A DNA stretch of 64,000 nt from an uncultured Pelagibacteraceae bacterium (GTDB lineage Bacteria > Pseudomonadota > Alphaproteobacteria > Pelagibacterales > Pelagibacteraceae): assembly GCA_902561015.1 (NCBI GenBank), contig CACENB010000003.1:1-64000 (forward strand). The letters are read 5' to 3'. The first letter of the stretch is position 1. Each line of letters opens with the position of its first letter. The position numbers and the translations under genes are program-made. The notes under the pieces were generated by a model, which ran no database searches, had not been told where the DNA came from, and saw only the letters and a list, made by a program, of their open reading frames with translations. Below are positions 35,358 through 43,206 of the stretch, piece after piece.

Positions 35358-36287
35358 GTTTAATAACCTTTCAAAAACTTTATTAGCACTTAAATTATTT
35401 AAATCAGTCACCTGTATCGCTTTAAAATTTTCTCTTTCAATACTAACTTTATAAGCAGTAGTATGTTTTCCAAATAAAGTTAAACCTTTTGCTGCAACAT
35501 GAGCAGCTATATGAGCGGGACCAGTATCATTAGCAACAACAAAAGAGCTCTCTTTGATAAGAGATGTTAACTGAGATAAATTCAAGGCTTTATCATTATC
35601 AAGAACACTTATTGCATCAAATTTTCCAGCATCATCTATTTCATTAGGTCCAGGTGCTATTACAACTTTATATTCTGAGCCAAACCTATCTTTAATCAAT
35701 ACAATCAGTTCATCGTAATAAGGCCATTTTTTAACTGATAGATGTGGTGAACAAAAAGGAAATAATAGAATATATTTTTGTAAGTCATATTTACTTTTTA
35801 TTTGATTGATTTCAGAACAAGCCCAACTAAAATTAGGTTTGAGTGTGTTAATAGTATTTAATCCAGACTCTTTTAATTGATGATCAAGTCTATCTAATAC
35901 TGAATCCTTATCAAATTTTTTCTTATTTATATCCACTGGTAAAGTTGTTTTAGTACTGGACCAAGTATCTTTATTAGCTTTTGGGAAAAGAATATTTTTA
36001 TAAAAAGAAGTCCTAGATGAATTTTGAAGGTCAAACACTCTTAAAAAATTATACTTCTTAAGCTCTCTCATTAGAAAATATAGATAAATTAAATTATATT
36101 TTGGTAATCTTTTGTCTAAGATCACCTCATTTACAAAAGGATTTTTCTTAAATAATTCAAAATAGGGTTTTGTTGTCAGCATATATATTTGGTCATTTTT
36201 ATGATTTTCAGATATGTCTTGAATTGCACCACTTGCTTGAGCTATATCTCCTAATGACCCGTGTTTAATAATTAAAATATTAGACAT
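35349..36287 (-). CDS. Glycosyltransferase, GT9 heptosyltransferase family
   Basis: 312 residues. The start ILIIKHGSLGDIAQASGAIQDI is the GT9 acceptor loop with the GD pair, YILLFPFCSPHLSVKKWPYYDELI is the Sxx..KxWP donor motif, and FVVANDTGPAHIAAHVAAKGLTLFG contains the conserved D-T-G-P-x-H block. Members add ADP-heptose to the LPS core. No waa or kdo genes are adjacent here, so the substrate is inferred only from the family. It diverges from the DUF6165 gene with 32 nt between starts. Confidence 0.88.
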   Translation of the reverse strand: MSNILIIKHGSLGDIAQASGAIQDISENHKNDQIYMLTTKPYFELFKKNPFVNEVILDKRLPKYNLIYLYFLMRELKKYNFLRVFDLQNSSRTSFYKNILFPKANKDTWSSTKTTLPVDINKKKFDKDSVLDRLDHQLKESGLNTINTLKPNFSWACSEINQIKSKYDLQKYILLFPFCSPHLSVKKWPYYDELIVLIKDRFGSEYKVVIAPGPNEIDDAGKFDAISVLDNDKALNLSQLTSLIKESSFVVANDTGPAHIAAHVAAKGLTLFGKHTTAYKVSIERENFKAIQVTDLNNLSANKVFERLLNLL

Positions 36288-36319
36288 ATTTATAACAAGA
36301 TAGCACAGTATTAAATTTT

Positions 36320-36709
36320 ATGAATAAAATTATAGTCGAAGTTTCAATTGGGGAACTTTTAGACAAAGTTTCAATTTTAGAGATTAAGCAAGAAAAAATT
36401 AAAGACACTGAAAAATTAAAATTTATTAACAACGAACATTCTGTTTTAAAAGATCAATTAGATAAAAATGTAAAGTCTGATGAAAAACTCGATAAGCTTT
36501 ATCAATCACTAAAAGAAATAAATTCTAAACTTTGGTTAATTGAAGATGAAAAAAGATTATGTGAAAAAGAAAAAGATTTTGGAGAAAAATTTATTAAACT
36601 TTCCAGAGATGTTCACTTTTTAAATGATGACCGTGCAAAAATAAAATTAGAAATCAATAATCATACTGGCTCAAAAATCAAAGAAATTAAAGAATATACA
36701 AAATATTAA
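36320..36709 (+). CDS. DUF6165 family protein
   Basis: 129 residues, highly charged and helical. The opening IIVEVSIGELLDKVSILEIKQEKIKD, a mid-protein LWLIEDEKRLCEKEKDFGEKF and the ending DDRAKIKLEINNHTGSKIKEIKEYT follow the DUF6165 pattern as I recall it. The sequence is predicted to form long helices. The function is not known; members are often found beside glycosyltransferase or sulfotransferase/TPR genes, and here the gene is next to the GT9 gene. The stop overlaps that of the convergent ABC permease in a shared TTAA. Confidence 0.7.
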   Translation: MNKIIVEVSIGELLDKVSILEIKQEKIKDTEKLKFINNEHSVLKDQLDKNVKSDEKLDKLYQSLKEINSKLWLIEDEKRLCEKEKDFGEKFIKLSRDVHFLNDDRAKIKLEINNHTGSKIKEIKEYTKY

Positions 36710-37380
36710 TAGCTATATTTTTTTTCCAAAAACTTTATTAAATTGTGAATTATAAAAGTCATAAATAAATAAATTCCACCTGCAACTATAAAGACTTCAA
36801 TTGGTTTAAAAGTAGTAGATATTATGTATTTTGCTACGCCCGTTAAATCCATCAATGTAACTGTGCTTGCTAACGAGGTACCTTTAAGCATTAGTATTAT
36901 TTCATTCCCATATGCGGGAAGAGATTGTCTAATAGCTATAGGAATTTGAACTTTGTAAAAAATAATCTTATTAGATATACCTAAACTTTTTCCAGCCTCA
37001 ATAATGCCTGGTTTAATTGTTTGAAAAGCAGACCTTAAAATTTCAGAAGTATAAGCACCAGTATTTAACGCAAAAGCTATAATTGCACACCAGTAAGGTT
37101 CTTTAAGTATTAACCACAAAAAAGAATACCTTAAAGACTCTATCTGGCCTAATCCGAAATATATAATAAATATTTGTACCAACAATGGAGTTCCCCTAAA
37201 CACATATGAATATCCATAAGCGAATTTATTAATAAAGATATTTTTATTTAATCTTAAAATTGCAAATAATAATCCAATAAATAACCCAACAATTAAAGAA
37301 ACTGATAGAAGTTTCAAAGTTACTACTGCAGCATTTAATAGCTTTGGAAAACTATTGATCATTAACTCAAAATCCATCAA
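36706..37380 (-). CDS. Polar amino-acid ABC transporter permease (HisM-like)
   Basis: 224 residues with about five hydrophobic segments and the HisMQ family features: FRGTPLLVQIFIIYFGLGQI near the middle, FALNTGAYTSEILRSAFQTIKPGIIEAGKSLG (EAA-type loop preceding), and LPAYGNEIILMLKGTSLAS near the C-terminus. It forms the membrane channel with the next permease. They overlap by 4 nt, so translation is coupled. No ATP-binding subunit gene follows; the operon ends at a convergent gene. Confidence 0.92.
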   Translation of the reverse strand: MMDFELMINSFPKLLNAAVVTLKLLSVSLIVGLFIGLLFAILRLNKNIFINKFAYGYSYVFRGTPLLVQIFIIYFGLGQIESLRYSFLWLILKEPYWCAIIAFALNTGAYTSEILRSAFQTIKPGIIEAGKSLGISNKIIFYKVQIPIAIRQSLPAYGNEIILMLKGTSLASTVTLMDLTGVAKYIISTTFKPIEVFIVAGGIYLFMTFIIHNLIKFLEKKYSY

Positions 37381-38069
37381 TACCCTCTACTGTACTTAAC
37401 TTCTAATTTATTTATTAACTTCATGCTTATGAAAGTAAGTGATAAATATAAAACTGCAGCGAATGAATAAAAGAATAGTGGATCTCTCGTAGATCCAGCA
37501 GCAATGTAAGATTGTCTCATTATTTCAACTAAACCTGTTACAGAGATTAAAGATGTATCTTTCAGAGTAATTTGCCAAATGTTACTTAAATTTGGTATGG
37601 CTAGTCTAAGCATTTGTGGAAGAACAATTTTATAAAACTGTTTAAATTTACTAAATCCTAAAACCTTTGCAGCCTCAAATTGACCTTTATCAATCGATTG
37701 AATTGCCCCCCTAAAAACTTCAGTCGAATATGCACCAGATATAATACCAATGGCAAATGAGCCTGTAACAAACGCATTAATCTCAATGTATTCGTTGTAT
37801 CCAAACATTGAAGCAACAAACATAATTGCTCCACTCCCACCAAAAAAGAAAAGATAAATAACTAATAATTCAGGAACACCTCTGATAACTGTTGTGTAAA
37901 TATTGGCAATTAAATTTAGAAATTTAAATTTAGATAGTTTTAAAGGAGTGAAAATTGCGGCGAAACTAAAACCGATTAACATTGCTGTTATCGAAACAGC
38001 TATGGTCATTAGGGTTGCACGAAATAACTCATCACCCCAACCAGTATCTCCAAAAGCTAGAAGTTCCAT
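37377..38069 (-). CDS. Polar amino-acid ABC transporter permease (HisQ-like)
   Basis: 230 residues. VIRGVPELLVIYLFFFGG, GIISGAYSTEVFRGAIQSIDKGQFEAAKVLG (the EAA region) and LPNLSNIW-like AIPNLSNIWQITLKDTSLISVTGL match the HisQ/ArtQ group of polar amino-acid permeases. It pairs with the downstream HisM-like permease. A strong 11-bp hairpin lies between this gene and the binding-protein gene upstream. Substrate class is basic or polar amino acids by family, not tested. Confidence 0.92.
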   Translation of the reverse strand: MELLAFGDTGWGDELFRATLMTIAVSITAMLIGFSFAAIFTPLKLSKFKFLNLIANIYTTVIRGVPELLVIYLFFFGGSGAIMFVASMFGYNEYIEINAFVTGSFAIGIISGAYSTEVFRGAIQSIDKGQFEAAKVLGFSKFKQFYKIVLPQMLRLAIPNLSNIWQITLKDTSLISVTGLVEIMRQSYIAAGSTRDPLFFYSFAAVLYLSLTFISMKLINKLEVKYSRGY

Positions 38070-38074
38070 ATAGA

Positions 38075-38101
38075 TTGGCGACTATACATGATAGTCGCCA
38101 A
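38075..38101 (-). other. Intercistronic hairpin between binding protein and permease genes
   Basis: TTGGCGACTAT (38075-38085) pairs perfectly with ATAGTCGCCAA (38091-38101) around a 5-nt loop. It sits in the 45-nt gap after the binding-protein stop and just before the HisQ-like start. On the minus strand no T-run follows, so it is more likely an RNA-stabilising or processing hairpin that protects the upstream binding-protein mRNA than a true terminator. Confidence 0.75.
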
Positions 38102-38114
38102 ACCTAAAATTTAA

Positions 38115-38942
38115 TTACATGGAAGCGTCAAAACCGAACCATTTAGTAGCTATTCTACTAATATCTCCGTTTTTTCTCGCTTTATTAATTGCAGCATTAA
38201 ACTTTTTTAAAAGTTCAGTATCATCTTTTCTGATACCTACCCCAACACCATTTCCAAAAGCACCGCCTGAAAAAGTTGGTCCGGTTAAAACAACTGGCTT
38301 ACCAGATTTTTCTGCATAATCACTAAATGCTACTGCAGCAGCTAATGCAGCATCACATCTTCCCGATGCTAAATCTAAGTTAACTTCATCCTGTGTTTTA
38401 TATGTTCTGACATTTACTTTTCCTACATCACCTGAATCTAAAAAGTTTTGATGAATTGTAGCAGTTTGAACACAAACAGTTTTACCTGCTAATGCAGCAG
38501 TAAGTGTTTTAAGATCTTTTTTAGCTGCAGCATTTGGTTTAGTAAGATTTATCCCAGCAGATGTATCTAAACTTTCTAGGCTAGATCCTTTCATGACGGC
38601 TAAAGATGCAACTTCATCTGCATATCCTTGAGAAAAGCTAATAGCTTTTTGTCTTTCTGCAGTAATTGACATACCAGCCATTATTGCATCAAATTTTCTC
38701 ATGATTAAAGCTGGAATCATTCCATCCCAATCTTGCTCAACTATTACACACTGCTGTCCGATGTATCTGCATAGTGTGTAAGCTAATTCAACTTCGAAAC
38801 CTATTAACTTACCTGCTTCATTTTTTGAGTTCCATGGAGGATAAGCACCTTCTGTTCCAATTCTTATTTTATCAGCATTAACATTTCCAATTACCAATAG
38901 AGAAAGTAAAACTGAAAAAATAGTTTTTTTAAATATATTCAT
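38115..38942 (-). CDS. Amino-acid ABC transporter periplasmic binding protein (HisJ/ArgT family)
   Basis: 275 residues. A signal peptide MNIFKKTIFSVLLSLLVIGNVNA is followed by KIRIGTEGAYPPWNSKNEAGKLIGFEVELA (the family SBP_bac_3 opening), WDGMIPALIMRKFDAIMAGMSITAERQKAISFS, and a C-terminal FNAAINKARKNGDISRIATKWFG. The pattern resembles lysine/arginine/ornithine/histidine binders. The position 60 nt downstream of the SpeDE fusion is notable because arginine or ornithine feed polyamine synthesis, but that link is an inference from proximity. Confidence 0.92.
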   Translation of the reverse strand: MNIFKKTIFSVLLSLLVIGNVNADKIRIGTEGAYPPWNSKNEAGKLIGFEVELAYTLCRYIGQQCVIVEQDWDGMIPALIMRKFDAIMAGMSITAERQKAISFSQGYADEVASLAVMKGSSLESLDTSAGINLTKPNAAAKKDLKTLTAALAGKTVCVQTATIHQNFLDSGDVGKVNVRTYKTQDEVNLDLASGRCDAALAAAVAFSDYAEKSGKPVVLTGPTFSGGAFGNGVGVGIRKDDTELLKKFNAAINKARKNGDISRIATKWFGFDASM

Positions 38943-39002
38943 TATTATCTCCTTTAATATAAAAATATTATTTCACAGATTATGGATATTAAAAAGAAAA
39001 AA

Positions 39003-40043
39003 TTAATGATTTATTGAAGAGGAAAAATTCCAAGAACAATCAAAACTAGGTATGTAAACTCTTGATAAATTAGTATTTCCAAAATGATGATTAAATACAT
39101 TCAACCAATTTTCAACTTGAAGAGGTTTTTTATCCTGACTTCCTACTTGAGCAGTAATTACACCCTTGGGTTTGAGTATTCTTACTAAAGAGTCCATATT
39201 TTTAGCAGCTAGATCTATGCAAAACTGGTCATCATTTAAATCAACAAAAATATGATCATATGTATCTTCATTTACTGTCTTTATACTTTCAAAAGCATCT
39301 CCCCAAACACATTTTACAGAATTTTTTTCTGTAGCTTTTTTTCCAATATCACCAAGATGTTTATTGCAAACTTCAACAACTTCAGGATCTAATTCGTACC
39401 AGTCAATAAAGTTAAACTTTTTTGAAATACATTCTCTTGCAACACCACCATCACCACCACCAATTATTGCTGCTCTATCATTTTTTTTATTTAACTTAAG
39501 ACCAGCTCCAACAAAAGTTGAGCTATATAAATGTTCGTCTGATGCCGCTACTTGTATTTCACCATCAATAAATAGAGATTTTCCAAATTGCTCCAATTCT
39601 AAAATTTCTATATGTTGGCCAACTTTTGATTTAAAATCCTCTAAAACTTCATTTACAACATATGATTTTTGTAAACCAGGTGAACTATAAATGTCATGAT
39701 ACAAAGATCGGGTATCTCTATTAAATTCTTTCTTTACAATTCTTTTGTGTTCAAATTCTTTTTTAATAATATCAATTGCCACCGATGGACTTATTTTTCC
39801 ACAGGTAAAAAAATCAAAACTAATTATTCCATTTTCTGGAAATGTATGAAAACTAATATGACTTTCAGCCAATAAAGCTAAAATAGTAAAACCCTGAGGT
39901 TCAAATTTATATTTTGAAATATTTAAAATAGTTACATTAGCTGCTTTAGCTATTTTATGTATAACTTTCTCATAAACTGAAGGATCGTACTCTTTTGTAG
40001 TACCTATAATATCTAAAGTAATATGCTCCCCAACTTTAATCAT
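39003..40043 (-). CDS. Fused S-adenosylmethionine decarboxylase - spermidine synthase-like aminopropyltransferase
   Basis: 346 residues joining two enzymes. Residues 1-~115 are a prokaryotic AdoMet decarboxylase: ESHISFHTFPENG with Ser61 as the pyruvoyl-forming residue after Glu60, the catalytic His in HTFPE, and Cys81 in FFTCGK. Residues ~118-346 are a SpeE-like transferase with IIGGGDGGVARE (195-204) for decarboxylated SAM and DLNDD (268-272) at the catalytic aspartate site, which reads D-x-N-D-D rather than the common D-x-T-D-P. Product is probably spermidine or another aminopropylated amine plus methylthioadenosine. One-base gap to the aldolase gene; fusions of this type have been reported in bacteria. 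Confidence 0.9.
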   Translation of the reverse strand: MIKVGEHITLDIIGTTKEYDPSVYEKVIHKIAKAANVTILNISKYKFEPQGFTILALLAESHISFHTFPENGIISFDFFTCGKISPSVAIDIIKKEFEHKRIVKKEFNRDTRSLYHDIYSSPGLQKSYVVNEVLEDFKSKVGQHIEILELEQFGKSLFIDGEIQVAASDEHLYSSTFVGAGLKLNKKNDRAAIIGGGDGGVARECISKKFNFIDWYELDPEVVEVCNKHLGDIGKKATEKNSVKCVWGDAFESIKTVNEDTYDHIFVDLNDDQFCIDLAAKNMDSLVRILKPKGVITAQVGSQDKKPLQVENWLNVFNHHFGNTNLSRVYIPSFDCSWNFSSSINH

Positions 40044-40044
40044 C

Positions 40045-40701
40045 TTACCCTTTTTTATAGTTTTTAGCCTTATCTAAAACTTTTTTCATTTCTTCAAAAG
40101 AAAGTATCTTAGGTTGTCCTAGTTTTAAAGCAATAGTGTATTGATGACAAATATTTTCTATCTCTTGTGCAAGTTCAAAGGCTTGCTCTAAATTTTTCCC
40201 AAAAGCAACCTGGCCGTGATTGGACATTAAACAGGCGCTTCTATTCTCTAGAGCTTTAATTACATTTTTGGACAACTCCTCTGTTCCAAAAGTAGCGTAT
40301 TCTGCACATTTGATATCCTCTCCTCCTGCAAGAGCAATCATATAATGAAAAGGTGGTACTGATTTTCCATGTGAAGATACAGCTGTTGCGTGTGGAGAAT
40401 GAGCATGGACAATTGCTTTAGCATCTTTTTTATTCACATAAATATCTCGGTGAAATCTCCATTCAGATGATGGTTTGTTGGTTGAATTGTTTTTTTCTTC
40501 TTCTTCATTTAAACCCATAAAAACAATATCTTCAGGTTTGAGTGTTTCATATTTTTTTCCTGATGGAGTAATTAAATATCCCTCTATGTCATCCTCTATT
40601 TCTCTCAATGATATATTGCCTGATCTAAGAGGTGAAAGATTTGTAGAATTTAATTTTAACGAATATTCTATAATCTGATTTCTTTGCTCTAAATTCTTCA
40701 T
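40045..40701 (-). CDS. Class II aldolase/adducin protein, probable methylthioribulose-1-phosphate aldolase or dehydratase
   Basis: 218 residues. Aldolase class II features: SGNISLRE near residue 24, TPSGKKYETLKPEDIV, a metal-binding VHAHSPHATAVS with the His pair, and SNHGQVAFGKNLEQAFELA. The family contains L-fuculose-phosphate aldolase, MtnB and the Ald2 methylthioribulose-1-phosphate aldolase. Neighbours mtnA and speDE (4-nt overlap and 1-nt gap) say the substrate is methylthioribulose 1-phosphate. The C-terminal LSFEEMKKVLDKAKNYKKG resembles FucA/Ald2 proteins more than MtnB, and no mtnC, mtnD or mtnE are adjacent. Confidence 0.82.
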   Translation of the reverse strand: MKNLEQRNQIIEYSLKLNSTNLSPLRSGNISLREIEDDIEGYLITPSGKKYETLKPEDIVFMGLNEEEEKNNSTNKPSSEWRFHRDIYVNKKDAKAIVHAHSPHATAVSSHGKSVPPFHYMIALAGGEDIKCAEYATFGTEELSKNVIKALENRSACLMSNHGQVAFGKNLEQAFELAQEIENICHQYTIALKLGQPKILSFEEMKKVLDKAKNYKKG

Positions 40702-41768
40702 TTAAATAATTCTTTAAGTCCTTTTTCTGAAGCCTCACATACACCTTTTTCGGTAATTAATCCTGTAACATATTTTGCTGGAGTTACATCAAAAGCTAAA
40801 TTCATAGCTTTACTTTTTTTTGGATAAATTTGTATTTTCTTTATCTCTCCTTTTTCATCTAAACCTTCAACATGAGATAATTCATCTGAATTTCTCTCCT
40901 CTATTGGGATATCTTTATGATCTTTAATATTCCAGTCAATTGTTGAACTTGGTAGCGCAACATAAAAAGGAATATTATTATCATGAGCTGCTAATGCTTT
41001 AAGATAAGTTCCAACCTTATTACAAACATCTCCATTGGCTAGAGTTCTATCTGTTCCAACAATACATATATCAACTTCACCTCTTTGCATTAATATGCCG
41101 CCTGTATTATCTGCAATGATTGTGTTTTTAATTCCTTCTTCATTCAATTCATAAGATGTAAGATTTGCTCCTTGATTTCTTGGTCTAGTTTCATCTGCCC
41201 AGACATGAACGGGAATTCCTTTTTTGTGTGCATGATAGATTGGAGAGGTTGCGGTTCCCCAATTTATTGTTGCAAGCCAACCTGCGTTACAATGAGTTAA
41301 TATATTAACTGTATTTTTTTTTTTATTATAGATTTCCTCAATAATCTTTAGTCCATTTAATCCTATATTTTCACAAAATTTTACATCCTCTTCACAAATA
41401 TCTTTTGCTTCATTCAAGGCTATTTCTAGGATTTTATCACTATTAACACCTGATAATTTATTCATCATTCTATCAACAGCCCACTTTAAATTTATTGCTG
41501 TTGGTCTTGAACTAATTAAATTTTCTGCAGATTTCTTTAAAAATGATTGATCATTATTTTCAATTATAGCTAAAACCATTCCATAAGCTGCTGTAGCTCC
41601 TATTAGAGGTGCACCTCTTACTTCCATTACCTTAATCGCATTTATTGAGTCCTTAACGGTTTTAAGGTCTTTAATAACAAATTGGTGTGGCAGTTTTGTT
41701 TGATCAATAATTTTTACAACATTATTTTCAAACCAAATAGTACGATATTCTTTTCCTTCTATTCTCAT
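40698..41768 (-). CDS. mtnA: S-methyl-5-thioribose-1-phosphate isomerase
   Basis: 356 residues of the eIF2B-like aldose-ketose isomerase family. Signatures are MEVRGAPLIGATAAYG, ILTHCNAGWLATINWGTA (containing the catalytic Cys), ADETRPRNQGANLTSYEL and IVGTDRTLANGDVCNKVGTY with the catalytic Asp. It converts methylthioribose 1-phosphate to methylthioribulose 1-phosphate. It overlaps mtnP (ATGA) and the aldolase gene by 4 nt each, the tightest coupling in this pathway. Confidence 0.95.
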   Translation of the reverse strand: MRIEGKEYRTIWFENNVVKIIDQTKLPHQFVIKDLKTVKDSINAIKVMEVRGAPLIGATAAYGMVLAIIENNDQSFLKKSAENLISSRPTAINLKWAVDRMMNKLSGVNSDKILEIALNEAKDICEEDVKFCENIGLNGLKIIEEIYNKKKNTVNILTHCNAGWLATINWGTATSPIYHAHKKGIPVHVWADETRPRNQGANLTSYELNEEGIKNTIIADNTGGILMQRGEVDICIVGTDRTLANGDVCNKVGTYLKALAAHDNNIPFYVALPSSTIDWNIKDHKDIPIEERNSDELSHVEGLDEKGEIKKIQIYPKKSKAMNLAFDVTPAKYVTGLITEKGVCEASEKGLKELFK

Positions 41769-42637
41769 TGATTTAAAACTCTACCAGCAACAGTTTTAAG
41801 TTTTTCTATTGTTTTTTTTGTTCTTTTTTCAGGCGATGTGATAATTGCAACATCTAAACAATTATTGGTTGGATCATTAGGATCAATATGATTTTCAAAA
41901 TTTTCTATTAAGTTTTTAATCATATTTTTTGCTTTAGCAGCATTACTTAATAAAACTTTTACAACTTTTTGAACATCAACGTTTTCATGATCAGGATGCC
42001 AACAATCATAGTCTGTGACCATTGATACAGATGCATATCTTATCTCTGCCTCTCTTGCTAATTTTGCCTCTGGCATATTAGTCATTCCAATTACGTCTGC
42101 TTTCCAAGATCTATATAAGTTTGACTCTGCTAATGTTGAAAATTGAGGTCCTTCCATAACAACGTATGTTCCATTTCTTTGATATTGAATTTGCTCATTT
42201 TTTATTGCCTCTTCACATGCGTTCATCAAACCATTAGATGTTGGATGAGCCATAGAAACATGTGCAACTATTTCATCATCAAAAAAAGTTTTCACTCTTG
42301 AAAAAGTTCTATCAATAAATTGATCTACTATTACAAACTTTCCAGGAGGTAAATCCTCTTTTAATGAACCAACAGCTGAAACAGAGACGATATCTGTAAC
42401 ACCTAATTGTTTCAGTGCATCAATATTTGCTCTAAAATTAATGTTTGATGGTGAAATAAAATGTCCTTTTCCATGTCTTGGTAGGAAATAAACTTCTTTA
42501 TTTTTATAAATTGTTTTCAAAATTTGATCAGATGGCTTTCCCCATGGAGTACTCAAATCCATTAACTCCCTATCAGTAAATTCCTCAACGTCATAAAGAC
42601 CGCTTCCACCAATTATTGCTAATTTATTTCTTGTCAT
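41765..42637 (-). CDS. mtnP: 5'-methylthioadenosine phosphorylase
   Basis: 290 residues of the PNP/MTAP family. AIIGGSGLYD starts the fold, LPRHGKGHFISPSNINFRAN supplies the phosphate-binding region, VVMEGPQFSTLAES is the purine/methylthio side, and VTDYDCWHP is the base-recognition loop of MtnP. It phosphorolyses methylthioadenosine to adenine and methylthioribose 1-phosphate. First gene of the minus-strand unit mtnP-mtnA-aldolase-speDE; it diverges from apt with 41 nt between the starts, so the pathway and adenine salvage share one promoter region. Confidence 0.95.
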   Translation of the reverse strand: MTRNKLAIIGGSGLYDVEEFTDRELMDLSTPWGKPSDQILKTIYKNKEVYFLPRHGKGHFISPSNINFRANIDALKQLGVTDIVSVSAVGSLKEDLPPGKFVIVDQFIDRTFSRVKTFFDDEIVAHVSMAHPTSNGLMNACEEAIKNEQIQYQRNGTYVVMEGPQFSTLAESNLYRSWKADVIGMTNMPEAKLAREAEIRYASVSMVTDYDCWHPDHENVDVQKVVKVLLSNAAKAKNMIKNLIENFENHIDPNDPTNNCLDVAIITSPEKRTKKTIEKLKTVAGRVLNQ

Positions 42638-42678
42638 GTTTAAAATTTAAATTATTTATACTGCAATAATTACTTATT

Positions 42679-43206
42679 ATGAATTTAAAAGATTTTATCA
42701 GATCCATTCAAGACTACCCCAAAAAAGGGATTCTTTTCAGAGATATTACGACACTAATAAAAGATAAAGACGCATTTGCTGAAGCAATTAATCAAATAGT
42801 TGAAAGATCAAAAAAATACAATTTTAATAAAATTGCAGCAATTGAGTCTCGAGGATTTGTTTTTGCTTCAGCAGTTTCTTATATTTCAAAAAAACCTTTT
42901 ATCATGCTTAGAAAAAAGAATAAACTTCCTGCAGAAGTTCACTCTGTTGATTTTGAGCTAGAATATGGAACAGCGACAATTGAAGTTCATAAGGACTCTT
43001 TTGAAAAAAATGATAATGTTTTAATCATTGATGATTTAATTGCGACTGGAGGAACAGCCGAAGCTGCTGCAAAGTTAATTAAGATGTCAGATGCTAATGT
43101 TGCAGCATTCATTTTTGTTATAAATTTGTTTGACTTGGATGGATGCAAAAAGCTTGAAGATAAAGGTTTTAAAGTTGAAAATTTAATAGAATTTCCCGGG
43201 CATTAA
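42679..43206 (+). CDS. apt: Adenine phosphoribosyltransferase
   Basis: 175 residues. IRSIQDYPKKGILFRDITTL is the canonical Apt opening, IESRGFVFASAVSY and the PRPP motif VLIIDDLIATGGTAEAA follow, and the C-terminus matches Apt length. It converts adenine plus PRPP to AMP. Placed back to back with mtnP, it would take the adenine freed by methylthioadenosine cleavage. The stop TAA overlaps that of the SGNH gene in a shared TTAA at 43203-43206. Confidence 0.97.
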   Translation: MNLKDFIRSIQDYPKKGILFRDITTLIKDKDAFAEAINQIVERSKKYNFNKIAAIESRGFVFASAVSYISKKPFIMLRKKNKLPAEVHSVDFELEYGTATIEVHKDSFEKNDNVLIIDDLIATGGTAEAAAKLIKMSDANVAAFIFVINLFDLDGCKKLEDKGFKVENLIEFPGH

